64,000 nt of DNA from Agathobaculum massiliense (GCF_900291975.1 NZ_OMPN01000001.1:248001-312000); one strand, 5' to 3'; positions 24,606 through 34,974 are shown, counted from the stretch's first letter. Notes: a model not told the origin generated them from the sequence alone. Program-made: numbers and translations.

Positions 24606-26699
24606 TTAGACGTAAAACAGGATATCGGAATACGTCGGGAACGGCCAGTATTTCTTGCCAACCAGCAACTCCAGATCGTCCGCAGGCTGACGCACTGCGT
24701 TCATGATCGGGATGACCATATCATGATAGTAATTCGACAGGCGCTTGGCATCGGCCTGCGGCGCCTGTGCAATGGCGTCGCTCAATTCGCCGCATTTTCT
24801 GTACAACTCCTCTGTCAACCCACAGACCTTGCGCAGCAGGTCAACCTCCATCGTATTGGATACGCCGACCTCTTTTTTGTTCCTTGCCGTTTGCGCCAAC
24901 TCATTCTGGAACGTTGTGCAGGCGGGGAGTATCTCTTCCCGCGCCATATCGGCCATTGTCAGCGCTTCGATATGCAGCGTCTTATAATATTCCTCCAGCA
25001 GCGCCTCTTCGCGGGATTCCATCTCGATGCGGGTATAAACGCCATGCGTTGCAAACAGGCGGATGTTTTTCTCATCCGTGTAGTGCGGCAGCGCCTCGGC
25101 AGTCGACTTCAGGTTGAGCAGGCCGCGCTTTTCCGCTTCTGTAATCCAAGCGTCGTCATAGCCGTTGCCGTTGAAAATAATTCGCTTGTGAGCCTTGATC
25201 TCGCGCTTAATCAGCTCATGTAGCGCGCTCTCAAAGTCGGCGGCGCTTTCAAGCTCATCCGCAAACAGGCGCAGCTCCTCCGCGACCGCAGTATTAATCA
25301 TGATATTGGGGCAGGCAATGTTGATCGCCGAGCCCAGCATGCGGAATTCAAACTTGTTTCCGGTAAAGGCGAACGGGGAGGTGCGGTTGCGGTCGGTTGT
25401 ATCCTTCGGAATGTCCGGCAGCGCGGATACGCCGAGATCCATCTTGGTCTTGGTCATATCCGTATAGTCCGCATCCGACTCAATCGCATCCAGGATTGCC
25501 TGCAGTTCGTCGCCAATGAACATGGAAACGATGGCGGGAGGCGCTTCGTTCGCGCCCAAGCGGTGGTCGTTGCCCGCGGATGCAACCGAGATGCGCAGCA
25601 GGTCCTGATATTCGTCCACAGCCTTGATAACCGCAGTCAGGAACAGCAGGAACTGCGCGTTTTCGCTCGGCGTCCTGCCGGGCTCGAGCAGGTTTTCGCC
25701 CGTATCCGTGGAAAGCGACCAGTTGTTGTGCTTGCCCGAGCCGTTGACGCCCTCGAACGGTTTTTCATGCAGCAGGCAGATAAAATTATGCTTCTGCGCG
25801 ACCCGCTTCATGACCTCCATGGTGAGTTGGTTATGGTCGGTCGCAATATTGGCTGTGGTAAACACCGGCGCCATCTCGTGCTGGCAGGGCGCGACCTCGT
25901 TATGCTTGGTCTTGGAAAAGATGCCGAGCTTCCACAGTTCTTCGTCCAGTTCCTGCATGAACGCCGCCACGCGCGGGCGGATGGAGCCGAAGTAGTGGTC
26001 CTCCATCTCCTGTCCCTTCGGCGGCTTTGCCCCGAACAGCGTGCGGCCGGTGAAAATCAGGTCCTTGCGCTTGGCGTAGTCCCGTTTATCGATCAAAAAG
26101 TATTCCTGCTCCGGCCCGACCGTCGTTGTGACGTGGCGGACCTCCTTGCCGAACAGCTTCAGCACGCGGCAGGCCTGCGCGCTGATCGCTTCCATCGAGC
26201 GCAGCAGCGGCGTCTTTTTATCGAGTATCTCACCCGTATACGAACAGAACGCAGTCGGGATATACAGCGAGCCATCCTTGACAAAGGCGTAGCTCGTCGG
26301 ATCCCAGGCCGTGTAGCCACGCGCCTCGAAGGTCGCGCGCAGGCCGCCAGAGGGGAACGAAGACGCGTCCGGCTCGCCCTTGATCAGTTCCTTGCCGGAA
26401 AACTCCATCATCACGCCGCCGTCGTCCGTCGGAGAGATAAAGGAATCATGCTTTTCGGCTGAAATGCCGTTGAGCGGCTGGAACCAGTGGGTATAGTGCG
26501 TTGCGCCCTTGGAGAGCGCCCAGTCTTTCATCGCTGTCGCCACAACGGCGGCAACGTCCGCATCGATCGCAGTCCCTTCCCGCATGGTCTTTTTGAGCTT
26601 GCGGTAAACATCCTTCGGAAGACGCTCCTTCATCACAGTCTCGTTAAAGACCATGCTGCCAAAAAGCTCGGGGACGTTCCTTGCCGTGTTCATACACAT
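24606..26699 (-). CDS. glnN: Glutamine synthetase type III
   Basis: A ~697-residue GSIII, ATP-dependent ammonia assimilation into glutamine. It has the family N terminus [31 protein letters not shown], the catalytic segments [15 protein letters not shown] and [27 protein letters not shown], and the GSIII motif [31 protein letters not shown] is the ATP/glutamate region. The length is typical of GSIII, much larger than GSI. Start ATG at 26697-26699 has AAGGAG four bases away; the ATG two codons later is equally possible. Upstream lies a good promoter and a terminator-like hairpin in the leader, suggesting nitrogen-linked attenuation. Confidence 0.95.
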   Translation of the reverse strand: MCMNTARNVPELFGSMVFNETVMKERLPKDVYRKLKKTMREGTAIDADVAAVVATAMKDWALSKGATHYTHWFQPLNGISAEKHDSFISPTDDGGVMMEFSGKELIKGEPDASSFPSGGLRATFEARGYTAWDPTSYAFVKDGSLYIPTAFCSYTGEILDKKTPLLRSMEAISAQACRVLKLFGKEVRHVTTTVGPEQEYFLIDKRDYAKRKDLIFTGRTLFGAKPPKGQEMEDHYFGSIRPRVAAFMQELDEELWKLGIFSKTKHNEVAPCQHEMAPVFTTANIATDHNQLTMEVMKRVAQKHNFICLLHEKPFEGVNGSGKHNNWSLSTDTGENLLEPGRTPSENAQFLLFLTAVIKAVDEYQDLLRISVASAGNDHRLGANEAPPAIVSMFIGDELQAILDAIESDADYTDMTKTKMDLGVSALPDIPKDTTDRNRTSPFAFTGNKFEFRMLGSAINIACPNIMINTAVAEELRLFADELESAADFESALHELIKREIKAHKRIIFNGNGYDDAWITEAEKRGLLNLKSTAEALPHYTDEKNIRLFATHGVYTRIEMESREEALLEEYYKTLHIEALTMADMAREEILPACTTFQNELAQTARNKKEVGVSNTMEVDLLRKVCGLTEELYRKCGELSDAIAQAPQADAKRLSNYYHDMVIPIMNAVRQPADDLELLVGKKYWPFPTYSDILFYV

Positions 26700-26780
26700 A
26701 TCGCTCCTTACTACTCTGATATAGATTTTTCGTGATAACAATAAATAATCAGCCTGTTATTTGCTGCCCATATAACCATA

Positions 26781-26816
26781 TAAAACAAGCGCTGCGGGGA
26801 TGGTTTCCCACAGCGC
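26781..26816 (-). terminator. Terminator-like hairpin in the glnN leader
   Basis: Minus-strand GCGCTGTGGG / CCCCGCAGCGC with an AAACCAT-type loop, followed by TTGTTTTAT. It lies ~20 bases after the predicted transcription start and ~80 bases before the glnN start codon, so it could act as an attenuator. Confidence 0.5.
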
Positions 26817-26836
26817 GTTCTGCTGTTTACAAAAGA

Positions 26837-26866
26837 ATTATAATCCGCATGCTTCCGGCTTGTCAA
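26837..26866 (-). promoter_or_regulatory. Promoter of glnN
   Basis: Minus-strand TTGACA (26861-26866), 18 bases, TATAAT (26837-26842). Both hexamers are perfect. Confidence 0.8.
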
Positions 26867-27171
26867 GGCCTCCTCCTCGTCTTTTTCCTCTTTGTTTAAT
26901 CTGTACAGGTATCTTACGCGCGGGCGGTCCGTATTTTTCAGAATCCGCAAAACGCCCGCTTCTTCCCTTTCCGTCGCATTGTCCGATTTCTTCATTTTTT
27001 GTATGATACCACCCAAAACCAGCCTTCGGGATACGACAAAATTTTTCCGGTTTTTTTCAATTGGGTAGAGAAATCGGAAAGGAATTATGCTATACTAAAT
27101 TACATATGGGTTGCGGTGCGTGAAACGCGTATGCACGCCTCGAAAAATGATCTTCAAGGAGGGGAAACCGC
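26867..27171. other. Divergent intergenic region between glnN and dapF
   Basis: About 300 bases without a convincing gene. A 100-codon minus-strand frame crosses it but also runs through the glnN promoter and leader. On the plus strand an extended -10 element (TGC-TATACT, 27088-27096) with no clear -35 is the likely dapF promoter, about 75 bases before its start. Confidence 0.5.
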
Positions 27172-28017
27172 GTGAAGCTGTCTTTTACCAAAATGCACGG
27201 CTGCGGCAATCATTATATTTATTTCAACTGCTTCGACCAGGCTGTACCCGATCCGGAGGCGCTTTCCATCCGGCTGAGCGAGCCGCATTTCGGCATCGGT
27301 GGCGATGGTATCATCCTGATATCTCCATCCGACCGGGCAGACGCGCAGATGCGGATTTTCAACGCGGACGGTTCGGAGGGCCGGATGTGCGGAAACGGCA
27401 TCCGCTGCGTCGGCAAATACCTGTATGACAACGGCATGGTAAACGGACGGACAGCGGTCACGGTTGATACGCTTTCCGGTGTCAAAAGGCTCGAACTCGA
27501 CGTTCGGGACGGCAGGGTTCAGTCTGTCCGCGTGGATATGGGCGCCGCCATTCTCCTGCCGCGCGATATACCGGCCGATTTCGAAGGCGATTCCGTCGTC
27601 GGCGCGCCGCTTGTGGTGGATGAAAGGGTTTATCACGTCACCTGTGTCTCCATGGGCAATCCGCACTGCGTAATCTTCCTGTCCGAGGATATCGATAGTC
27701 TCGACCTCGCGCGGATCGGACCCAAATTCGAGCATCACCCGCTCTTCCCTGCGCGCATCAACACGGAATTTGTCAATATCCAATCCGATGGCAGCCTGAA
27801 AATGCGCGTGTGGGAGCGCGGCTCGGGCGAAACTTGGGCCTGCGGCACCGGCGCGTGCGCCGTGGGCGTCGCGGCCTGCCTTACAGGGCGCGCGGAAAAA
27901 GGCAGCGATATCACCGTCCGCCTGCGCGGCGGTGATCTGAACATTCAATATACCGACGAAACCGTGTTCATGACGGGCGCGGCAACCACAATTTTTGAGG
28001 GGGAAATCGAGATATGA
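27172..28017 (+). CDS. dapF: Diaminopimelate epimerase
   Basis: A 281-residue DapF interconverting LL- and meso-diaminopimelate for lysine and peptidoglycan synthesis. Both catalytic cysteines are visible: [15 protein letters not shown] in the N-terminal half and [16 protein letters not shown] in the C-terminal half, with [11 protein letters not shown] at the start. Start is GTG with AAGGAGG nine bases upstream. It heads an operon with pyrG and dapL: its stop overlaps the pyrG start (ATGA). Together with dapL it implies the aminotransferase variant of the lysine pathway. Confidence 0.95.
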   Translation: MKLSFTKMHGCGNHYIYFNCFDQAVPDPEALSIRLSEPHFGIGGDGIILISPSDRADAQMRIFNADGSEGRMCGNGIRCVGKYLYDNGMVNGRTAVTVDTLSGVKRLELDVRDGRVQSVRVDMGAAILLPRDIPADFEGDSVVGAPLVVDERVYHVTCVSMGNPHCVIFLSEDIDSLDLARIGPKFEHHPLFPARINTEFVNIQSDGSLKMRVWERGSGETWACGTGACAVGVAACLTGRAEKGSDITVRLRGGDLNIQYTDETVFMTGAATTIFEGEIEI

Positions 28018-29627
28018 CAAAGTACATCTTCGTAACCGGCGGCGTTGTTTCTGGTCTGGGTAAGGGCATCACGGCCGCGTCGCTGGGACGCCTGCTGAAA
28101 AGCCGCGGCCTCAAGGTGGCCGCGCAGAAGCTCGACCCCTACATCAACGTCGACCCGGGTACGATGAGCCCGTTCCAGCATGGCGAGGTCTATGTAACGG
28201 ACGATGGTGCGGAAACCGATCTCGACCTCGGCCACTATGAACGCTTTATCGACGAGGACTTGAACAAATTCTCCAACCTGACCACCGGCAAGGTCTACTG
28301 GAACGTGCTCAACAAGGAGCGCGCTGGGGAATACCTGGGCGAAACCGTGCAGGTCATCCCCCATATTACCAATGAGATCAAGTCTTTCATTTATTCGGTC
28401 GGCAAGAAGACCTCGGCCGACGTTGTCATCACCGAGATCGGAGGTACAACCGGCGATATCGAATCCCAGCCGTTCCTTGAGGCGATCCGCCAAGTCGCGA
28501 CCGAGGTCGGCCGCCGCAACTGCCTGTTTATCCATGTAACGCTCGTCCCCTACATCTCCGGCTCGAACGAGCCGAAAAGCAAGCCCACCCAGCATTCGGT
28601 CAAGGAGCTGCGCGGCCTCGGCATTTCCCCGGATATTATCGTAGCGCGCGTCGATCAGCCTATGGATGACGACATCAAAAGGAAGATCTCCATGTTCTGC
28701 ACCGTGCCGGAGGACTGCGTAATTGAAAACCGCACGCTTCCCGTACTGTATCAGGCGCCCATGATGCTGGAGGAAAGCCACCTGTCCGATATCGTCTGCC
28801 GCGAGCTGGCCATCGGCGCGCCCAAGGGCGACATGAGCGAGTGGGTCTCCATGCTCGAGCGCATCGCAGCGCGCAAGGCGCATGTCCGGATCGCGCTGGT
28901 CGGCAAATACGTTAAGCTGCACGACGCATACCTGTCCGTTGCGGAAGCCCTGCAGCACGGTGGCTATGAAAATGAATGCTTTGTCGATATTGAATGGGTG
29001 GATTCGGAGGAGATCAACGACTCGACCGTGGACAAGCTGCTCGGCGAGGTCGACGGCGTCATCCTCCCCGGCGGCTTCGGCCCGCGCGGCATTGAGGGCA
29101 TGATCTGCGCCGCCAATTATGCGCGCACACAGGGCATCCCCTATTTCGGCATCTGTCTGGGCATGCAGATTGCGGTCATGAGCTATGCGCGCAACGTGCT
29201 GGGCTTTGAAGACGCTAATTCGAGCGAGTTTGATCCGGATTCCACGCATCCGGTCATCGACCTGATGGAAAGTCAGCAGGGCGTTTCCAAAAAAGGCGGT
29301 ACGATGCGTCTGGGCGCTTATCCATGTAAAATTCGTCCGGACACCATCATGTCTGCGGCCTATGGCACGGAAATGATTTCCGAGCGCCACCGCCACCGTT
29401 ATGAATTCAATAATAATTTCCGTGAGCAGATCGAAAAACAGGGTATGCTGATTACAGGCACCTCGCCCACCGGCGAGCTGGTTGAAACAGTCGAGATCCC
29501 AAACCATCCGTTCTATATCGGCGTACAGTTCCACCCCGAATTCAAGTCCCGCCCCAACCGCGCGCATCCGCTGTTCAAGGCGTTTGTTGCAGCATCGCTG
29601 GAAAGGAGCAAAAAACATGCAGATTAA
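28014..29627 (+). CDS. pyrG: CTP synthase
   Basis: A 537-residue CTP synthase converting UTP to CTP with glutamine. The N-terminal synthase domain starts [30 protein letters not shown] and continues with [27 protein letters not shown]. The C-terminal glutaminase domain has [17 protein letters not shown] (nucleophile Cys) and the final [11 protein letters not shown] with His and Glu of the triad. The length is standard. It is translationally coupled to dapF by a 4-base overlap, and its last 11 bases overlap dapL. Confidence 0.97.
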   Translation: MTKYIFVTGGVVSGLGKGITAASLGRLLKSRGLKVAAQKLDPYINVDPGTMSPFQHGEVYVTDDGAETDLDLGHYERFIDEDLNKFSNLTTGKVYWNVLNKERAGEYLGETVQVIPHITNEIKSFIYSVGKKTSADVVITEIGGTTGDIESQPFLEAIRQVATEVGRRNCLFIHVTLVPYISGSNEPKSKPTQHSVKELRGLGISPDIIVARVDQPMDDDIKRKISMFCTVPEDCVIENRTLPVLYQAPMMLEESHLSDIVCRELAIGAPKGDMSEWVSMLERIAARKAHVRIALVGKYVKLHDAYLSVAEALQHGGYENECFVDIEWVDSEEINDSTVDKLLGEVDGVILPGGFGPRGIEGMICAANYARTQGIPYFGICLGMQIAVMSYARNVLGFEDANSSEFDPDSTHPVIDLMESQQGVSKKGGTMRLGAYPCKIRPDTIMSAAYGTEMISERHRHRYEFNNNFREQIEKQGMLITGTSPTGELVETVEIPNHPFYIGVQFHPEFKSRPNRAHPLFKAFVAASLERSKKHAD

Positions 29628-30792
29628 TCAAAATTTTGACAATATCGCGCAGAGCTATCTGTTTTCCACCGTAGCCAAAAAGCAGCGCGAATTTCAGGCC
29701 GCCCATCCGGAAGCGGATGTGATCAAGCTGTCCATCGGAGATGTAACCCGTCCCCTGGTTCCTGCTGTGATCGACGCGCTGCACGCGGCGGTCGAGGATC
29801 AGGCCCGGCAGGAAACCTTCCACGGCTATGGCGACGAGCAGGGCTACAGCTTTCTGCACGAAGCGCTGGCCGGCTATTACCGGACGCATGGCGTTTCGCT
29901 TGATACCGATGAAATCTTTATTTCGGACGGCGCAAAAAGTGATCTCGGCAATATCCTCGACCTGTTCAGCGCAGATAATACCGTCCTGGTTCCCGATCCG
30001 GTCTATCCCGTCTATGTCGATACCAATGTCATGGCCGGCCGCAAGGTGATTTTTGCGGACGCCAACGCGGGAAACGGCTTCCTCCCGCTGCCGGATGCCG
30101 GCACAGCGTGTGATATCATCTATATCTGCTCCCCGAACAACCCGACCGGCGCCGCATATGACCGTGCCGGACTTCAGGCATGGGTGGAGTACGCCAACGC
30201 GCAGCATGCTGTTATCCTATATGATGCGGCTTACGAATGCTTTATCGAAGACACCGGTCTCCCCCGCTCCATTTATGAGATCGAGGGTGCCAAAACCTGT
30301 GCGGTCGAGTTCTGTTCGTTCTCCAAAATGGCCGGCTTCACCGGAACGCGCTGTGGCTGGACGATCGTCCCTAAGGCTTTGGCTGATGGAAAACTCAACA
30401 AAATGTGGCTGCGCCGCCAGACCACAAAATTCAACGGCGTACCCTATATCGTACAGAAAGGTGCGGCGGCCTGCTTTACCGAAGCGGGCATGCAGCAGAT
30501 TCGGGAAACGCTCGGCTATTATAAGCAGAATGCCAAAGTGCTCAGCGAAACGCTCGATTCGCTCGGCATCTGGTACACGGGCGGTAAAAACAGCCCATAT
30601 CTCTGGCTGAAATGCCCGAATAGCATGGATAGCTGGACGTTCTTTGACTACCTGCTGGAACACGCCCATGTGGTCGGCACGCCCGGCGCCGGCTTTGGCA
30701 AGAACGGCGACGGTTTCTTCCGCCTGACCGCGTTCGGCGACCAGCAGCGAACGGTTGAGGCGGCAGAGCGCCTGAAAAAGCTGCTTGGATAA
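29617..30792 (+). CDS. dapL: LL-diaminopimelate aminotransferase
   Basis: A 391-residue class I/II aminotransferase of the DapL type, converting tetrahydrodipicolinate directly to LL-DAP. Evidence includes [74 protein letters not shown] and [13 protein letters not shown]. The PLP lysine lies in [20 protein letters not shown] at 29617-29619 is set by GGAAAGGAG upstream and the family N terminus, although the frame is open far into pyrG. It acts just before DapF in the pathway and is its operon partner. Confidence 0.95.
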   Translation: MQINQNFDNIAQSYLFSTVAKKQREFQAAHPEADVIKLSIGDVTRPLVPAVIDALHAAVEDQARQETFHGYGDEQGYSFLHEALAGYYRTHGVSLDTDEIFISDGAKSDLGNILDLFSADNTVLVPDPVYPVYVDTNVMAGRKVIFADANAGNGFLPLPDAGTACDIIYICSPNNPTGAAYDRAGLQAWVEYANAQHAVILYDAAYECFIEDTGLPRSIYEIEGAKTCAVEFCSFSKMAGFTGTRCGWTIVPKALADGKLNKMWLRRQTTKFNGVPYIVQKGAAACFTEAGMQQIRETLGYYKQNAKVLSETLDSLGIWYTGGKNSPYLWLKCPNSMDSWTFFDYLLEHAHVVGTPGAGFGKNGDGFFRLTAFGDQQRTVEAAERLKKLLG

Positions 30793-30795
30793 GAT

Positions 30796-30830
30796 AAAAA
30801 GGGCTGTCTCTTCGGAGTCAGTCCTTTATC
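30796..30830 (+). terminator. Weak terminator after dapL
   Basis: AAAAAGGGCTGTCT-CTTCGG-AGTCAGTCCTTTA, an imperfect stem with a stable loop and a short T-tract. comF begins ~20 bases later, so read-through is likely. Confidence 0.45.
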
Positions 30831-30849
30831 CTTTGATCGGAGGGGTGTT

Positions 30850-31509
30850 ATGGGTCTTATTTTTACAAAAACCTGTGTACTTTGCTGCAAAACCTTGGAT
30901 GCTGACGCTGGGAAAGCCGCCATGCTTTGTCCTGCCTGCGCAAAGGCCGTGCGGGAGCAGTACCGATGCACCGAGCGGTTCCAGATCGACGGAGCCGATG
31001 ATGCCGCCGCACCGCTTCTTTACACCGGTGCGGTCGCGGACGCGGTCAAGCGTTTCAAATTCAAGCACCGCCAGCACTATGCAGACTGGTTCGCCGCGCA
31101 GACCCTGCCGGTCTTAGCGGAGCGACTGGACACCTGGATGCCTGATCTTGTCACATTTATCCCCATCGGTGTGCTCCACTGGTACCAGCGCGGCTATAAC
31201 CAGGCGGAGCTGCTCGCGCAGCGGATCGCCGCCCCGTTTTCGCTTTCCTGTGCCGCCACGCTGTGGAAGCGGCCGTTTACCCCCAAGCAGTCTGGCCGAA
31301 AGGACGCGGCGGCGCGGGAGAAGAACGCGAAACGCGCTCTGTGGATACGCGCCGGCATCGACCTTTCCGGTAAATCCGTTGTCCTTGTAGACGATATTAT
31401 CACAACCGGTTCGACGGCTGCCGCGGCGGTCAAGCTGCTGCGCGAAATGGGCGCGACGCATGTTTATGTGCTTGCCCCTACCAGAACGCCGTCCGGCCGC
31501 AGAGATTAA
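30850..31509 (+). CDS. comF: ComF family protein (phosphoribosyltransferase-like, double zinc ribbon)
   Basis: A 219-residue ComF-type protein. The N-terminal zinc ribbon uses CVLCCK and CPAC, followed by the ComF hallmark YTGAVADAVKRFKFKHRQHYADWFA. The phosphoribosyltransferase domain has VPIG-like FIPIGVLHWYQRGYNQAELLA and the PRPP-binding VVLVDDIITTGSTAAAAVKLL. In competent bacteria ComF/GntX-type proteins take part in DNA uptake or in using imported DNA; the exact role here is unknown. It starts ~20 bases after the dapL hairpin and has GGAGGGG upstream. Confidence 0.88.
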   Translation: MGLIFTKTCVLCCKTLDADAGKAAMLCPACAKAVREQYRCTERFQIDGADDAAAPLLYTGAVADAVKRFKFKHRQHYADWFAAQTLPVLAERLDTWMPDLVTFIPIGVLHWYQRGYNQAELLAQRIAAPFSLSCAATLWKRPFTPKQSGRKDAAAREKNAKRALWIRAGIDLSGKSVVLVDDIITTGSTAAAAVKLLREMGATHVYVLAPTRTPSGRRD

Positions 31510-31510
31510 A

Positions 31511-31549
31511 AAAGCAGGGAGATGGTGCTACCATCCTCCCTGCTTTTTC
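31511..31549. terminator. Terminator between comF and degV
   Basis: AAAAAAGCAGGGAG / CTCCCTGCTTTTT with an ATGGTGCTACCAT inner hairpin. It is suitable for both converging genes. Confidence 0.88.
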
Positions 31550-31553
31550 CATT

Positions 31554-32441
31554 TCAGTCGTCCCGCTCATCTCCCCAGAAAAACAGCGCAACCGTCCCTG
31601 GGCCGGTATGCGCACCGATTACTGTGCCGATACTGTTTATGGAGACCCTGCCGTTCAGATGCGGGAATCGCGCCTCTACCATATCCGCTACCGCGCGCGC
31701 ATCTTCCATGCATGCGGACTGCGAAATAAAGCATTTTCCGCTGTAATCCAGTCCATTTTCCGCATGCTGCTCCATCATTTTAACAATTTCGGAAACGACC
31801 GCTTTTTTGCCCCGTATTTTCTTCTGGGGAACCAGACGGCCCTCAAAATCCACGTTGAGCAGCGGACAAATCCCCAGCAGCGTGCCAAAGGTTGCTGCAG
31901 CGGGTGAAATTCGGCCACCGCGCTTAAAGCTGGTCAGGTCGGTCGCAAAAAACCAGTGGTGGAGCCGGAGCTTGTTCTGTTCCACCCATGTGTGCAATTC
32001 ATCAAGCGACATACCCGCGTCGCGCTTATCGCAGGCCGCATCCACCAGCAGCCCATAGCCGGAGGATGCCGCCAGCGTATCCACCACATAAATCTTCCGT
32101 TCCGGATATTTCTCCCGCATTTCTTCGGCCGCAATACAGGCGGACGCGCAGGAGCCTGACAGTCCGCTAGAAAATGACAGATGCAGGATTTCTTTCCCCT
32201 CCTGCAGCAGCGGTTCGAACAGCCGCTTGTATTCCTCCACATTTACCTGCGCCGTGGTGGGCTGCGCCCCCGCGGCTATTTTTGCAAAATACTCCTCATA
32301 GGGTATGGTTTTGCCGAGATCGTCCAGGTAATCTTCCCCCTCCAACTGAAAATGAAAGCTGGCGAAGGGTACCTGCCTCATCCGAAAGAATTCGGCGGGC
32401 AGATCTGCTGTCGAACAGCAGGTAAGCGCATATGAAACCAT
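31554..32441 (-). CDS. DegV family fatty-acid-binding protein
   Basis: A 295-residue DegV/EDD-fold protein. CSTADLPAEFF near the start is the family opening, then YEEYFAKIAAGAQPTTAQVN, LSFSSGLSGSCASACIAAEEM and VVDTLAASSGYGLLV, with the C-terminal KRGGRISPAAATFGTLLGICPLL. Family members bind fatty acids and, as FakB, present them to the kinase FakA. No fakA gene is visible here. GAGGAA precedes the ATG. It is divergent from selD with ~250 bases between them. Confidence 0.9.
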   Translation of the reverse strand: MVSYALTCCSTADLPAEFFRMRQVPFASFHFQLEGEDYLDDLGKTIPYEEYFAKIAAGAQPTTAQVNVEEYKRLFEPLLQEGKEILHLSFSSGLSGSCASACIAAEEMREKYPERKIYVVDTLAASSGYGLLVDAACDKRDAGMSLDELHTWVEQNKLRLHHWFFATDLTSFKRGGRISPAAATFGTLLGICPLLNVDFEGRLVPQKKIRGKKAVVSEIVKMMEQHAENGLDYSGKCFISQSACMEDARAVADMVEARFPHLNGRVSINSIGTVIGAHTGPGTVALFFWGDERDD

Positions 32442-32580
32442 AAAACATTCCTCATCATTCCATCATTTGTTTCCAGTATACCATGAAACCGCTTTTCTGA
32501 AAAGGCATATACCGTAAAACGTCGATGCCTTGAAAGGCGGCAGAAAACCCGTTTCGGGAACGGTCCAGACATTTCTTTTC

Positions 32581-32609
32581 TTGACCTTTTTCCCCATCCA
32601 TGTTATCTT
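32581..32609 (+). promoter_or_regulatory. Promoter of selD
   Basis: TTGACC (32581-32586), 17 bases ending TGT (extended -10), TATCTT (32604-32609). A terminator hairpin lies only ~28 bases downstream, before the selD start. Confidence 0.65.
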
Positions 32610-32636
32610 TTGATTAGGATAACGCACGCAGGCACC

Positions 32637-32668
32637 GCGATTGAAGCACGCTTTCAATCGCTTTTTTT
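32637..32668 (+). terminator. Intrinsic terminator inside the selD leader
   Basis: GCGATTGAA / TTCAATCGC (with AG pairing inside) followed by TTTTTTT. It sits between the promoter at 32581 and the AAGGAG of selD, so it must be bypassed for expression. Confidence 0.7.
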
Positions 32669-32691
32669 CTGCAAAGCAAGGAGCTGCCGCT

Positions 32692-33729
32692 ATGGAAGAA
32701 AATATTAAATGGACCAAACTTACTCGTTGCGCAGGCTGCGGCGCCAAGGTCGGCGCCGGTATTTTGGCACAGTTGCTCGACGGCATAGAGGTCCACCGCG
32801 ATCCTGATCTGCTGGTGGGCTTTGACAAAAGCGATGACGCCTCGGTTTACCGGCTGTCGGACGAGCTTGCGCTGGTGCAGACCGTGGACTTTTTTCCACC
32901 CATTGCGGACGATCCGTTTCTGTTTGGCCAGATTGCGGCCGCCAACGCCCTGTCTGACATTTACGCCATGGGCGGCGAACCAAAGCTCGCGCTTAACCTG
33001 CTCTGTATACCGGAGAAGATGCCCCAGAGCGCGGTCCATGCGCTTCTCAGGGGCGGCTATGGCAAGGTATATGAAGCCGGCGCGCTCATCACCGGCGGAC
33101 ACAGTATTTTGGATGAGGAGCCAAAATACGGCCTGTCCGTCACTGGCTTTGTCCATCCCGAGCGGCTGCTGACAAACGCAGGGGCAAGGCCGGGGGATAT
33201 TATGTTTCTGACCAAGCCCCTCGGAACCGGCGTCCTCACTACCGCCGCCAAAGCGGAGCTTTGTCCCCCTGCCGCGCTCGCGCAGGCCTATCGCCTGATG
33301 GCAACCCTGAACAAAGCCGCGCGCGATATCATGGTGCGGTATCGCGTCCATGCCTGCACGGATGTAACCGGCTTCGGCCTTCTCGGCCATGCGGTTGAAA
33401 TGGCGCAGGCAAGCGGGGTTGCGCTGACGCTTGACGCAAAAGGGTTCGACCTGCTGCCCGAAGCCCTCGCGCTGGCGCGCACCGGCATCCTGCCGGAAGG
33501 GATGTATCGCAACCGCACCTTTGCCCAGCCCTTTGTCGATGCGGGACAGACCGAGCTGGCTGTACAGGACCTGCTGTATGACCCGCAGACCTCCGGCGGG
33601 CTGCTGATCGCCGTCGATCCGGCGGACGCGGACGCGCTTTGGGACGAGTTGCGGCCATCCGTACCCAGCGCGCAGCGTATCGGCAAAGCGGCCGACTATA
33701 CCGGAGGCGCAAGAATCATCCTGCGCTGA
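32692..33729 (+). CDS. selD: Selenide, water dikinase (selenophosphate synthetase)
   Basis: A 345-residue SelD that makes selenophosphate from selenide and ATP. TKLTRCAGCGAKVGAGIL near residue 16 has the catalytic Cys and Lys in GCGAK, aligning with E. coli Cys17 and Lys20. It is a Cys form with no in-frame TGA selenocysteine codon. LVGFDKSDDASVYRL, VDFFPPIADDPFLFGQIAAANALSDIYAMGG and ITGGHSI support the family. The open frame starts 17 codons earlier, in the leader hairpin; ATG at 32692 follows AAGGAG. It opens the selenium island. The last 14 bases overlap the convergent desulfurase gene. Confidence 0.95.
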   Translation: MEENIKWTKLTRCAGCGAKVGAGILAQLLDGIEVHRDPDLLVGFDKSDDASVYRLSDELALVQTVDFFPPIADDPFLFGQIAAANALSDIYAMGGEPKLALNLLCIPEKMPQSAVHALLRGGYGKVYEAGALITGGHSILDEEPKYGLSVTGFVHPERLLTNAGARPGDIMFLTKPLGTGVLTTAAKAELCPPAALAQAYRLMATLNKAARDIMVRYRVHACTDVTGFGLLGHAVEMAQASGVALTLDAKGFDLLPEALALARTGILPEGMYRNRTFAQPFVDAGQTELAVQDLLYDPQTSGGLLIAVDPADADALWDELRPSVPSAQRIGKAADYTGGARIILR

Positions 33730-34867
33730 CCGCGGCAATGGCTTCCAGCGCACGCCCGACCTCTTCTTCGGTCGTGAACCAACCGAAAGACAGCCGCACG
33801 CTTCCTCTTGGGAACGTGCCAAGCGTTTTATGAGCGGACGGCGCACAGTGCAAACCGCAGCGTGTCAAAATTCCATATTCGCACTCCAGCCGGTACGCCG
33901 CTTCCGCATTATCTTTTCCAGGGAAATCCAGGCTGAATACCCCCACCCGCCCCGCGGCGGTTCGGGGGCCGTACAGCACGACGCCCGGCACTCCCTGCAA
34001 GCCGTCCAGGAACTGTTCGGCCAGCACCCTGTCATGTGCGGCGACCGTCTCCACCGTAACGCCCTGCAGGTATTCCAGCGCCGCTTCCCAGCCGTAAATC
34101 CCTGGCACATTCGGTGTTCCCGACTCAAACCGGTCGGGCATATAACTTGGCTGTTCCTCGCTGTCTGACGCGCTTCCCGTCCCACCGGAAACAAATGGCT
34201 CCAGAGCCGCCGCGAAATCCGGCCGCAGAATCAGCGCCCCGATGCCCTGCGGCCCCATCAGGCCCTTATGCCCGGGAACGGATAGCGCCGCAAGCCCCAG
34301 CCTGCCGAAATCAATCGGCAGGTGTCCGGCCGTCTGCGCGGCATCCAGCGCAAACGGAACACCATGCACAGCGCAGACCTGTCCCGCCCTTTCGGCGTCC
34401 TGCACCGTGCCGGAAACGTTGGAGGCGTGGCAAAGCAGCACCAGCCTCGTATCCGGCCGCAGCATCCGCTCCAGCGCCCGCAAGTCAAGGCATCCCTCCG
34501 CGTCGCACGGCACGCGCTCAAACCGCACGCCGTGCTGCGACATCTGCTGTAGCGGACGCATGACCGCGTTGTGCTCCATCGCGGAAACCAGACAGTGATC
34601 GCCCGGGCGCAGCGCGCCGTGCAGCAGCATATTCAGCCCCCAAGTATTGCCGGGCGTCAGCACCACATGCGCAGGGTCGGGAAAAGAGAACAGCGCACCC
34701 AGCCTTTGCCGCAGGCGCAGCGCGACCATACCCGCCTCCTGCGCGGCGCCATAGGACGACCGGTTGACCGTCGCGCCCACGGTTTCCACATATTCCTGCA
34801 TCCGTTTCCCTACCGCCGGCGGTTTGGGGAACGACGTCGCGGCATGATCCAGATATATGGTTCTCAT
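33716..34867 (-). CDS. Cysteine desulfurase / selenocysteine lyase-like enzyme (EF2568 family)
   Basis: A 383-residue class V aminotransferase. IYLDHAATSFPKPPAV is the family start, VLTPGNTWGLNMLLHGALRPGDHCLVSAMEHNAV the cofactor region, FALDAAQTAGHLPIDF follows, and the PLP lysine is in SVPGHKGLMGPQGIG. The catalytic cysteine is likely in CGLHCAP near the C terminus. EF2568-type desulfurases are linked to selenium-dependent molybdenum hydroxylase clusters, where they would supply selenium or sulfur from cysteine. ATG at 34865-34867 has GGAGGG six bases upstream. It is convergent with selD and divergent from yedE. Confidence 0.9.
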   Translation of the reverse strand: MRTIYLDHAATSFPKPPAVGKRMQEYVETVGATVNRSSYGAAQEAGMVALRLRQRLGALFSFPDPAHVVLTPGNTWGLNMLLHGALRPGDHCLVSAMEHNAVMRPLQQMSQHGVRFERVPCDAEGCLDLRALERMLRPDTRLVLLCHASNVSGTVQDAERAGQVCAVHGVPFALDAAQTAGHLPIDFGRLGLAALSVPGHKGLMGPQGIGALILRPDFAAALEPFVSGGTGSASDSEEQPSYMPDRFESGTPNVPGIYGWEAALEYLQGVTVETVAAHDRVLAEQFLDGLQGVPGVVLYGPRTAAGRVGVFSLDFPGKDNAEAAYRLECEYGILTRCGLHCAPSAHKTLGTFPRGSVRLSFGWFTTEEEVGRALEAIAAVSAG

Positions 34868-34974
34868 CGGCATCCCTCCATTGCCCTCTCTGTACAGGGC
34901 TCTGTTTTGACCAGTGTAGCACAGCCTGCAGCAAAAGTAAAATTTCGACCTCATTTTATTAAAGGAGATTCCCT

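Noticed and set aside
26711-27016. A 101-codon minus-strand frame between glnN and dapF
   Set aside because: It passes through the consensus glnN promoter and leader hairpin, and the ribosome site is poor. A short N-terminal part with many charged residues leaves slight doubt.
27945-29618. A 557-codon minus-strand open frame opposite pyrG and dapF
   Set aside because: Fully antisense to two clear, conserved, translationally coupled genes; its sequence has no recognisable domain and reflects GC-rich codon use on the other strand.
32692-33729. Selenocysteine codon in selD
   Set aside because: The catalytic position is a normal cysteine (GCGAK) and the reading frame has no internal TGA.
32614-33846. 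A 410-codon minus-strand open frame opposite selD
   Set aside because: Antisense shadow of selD, which has all catalytic residues and good context.
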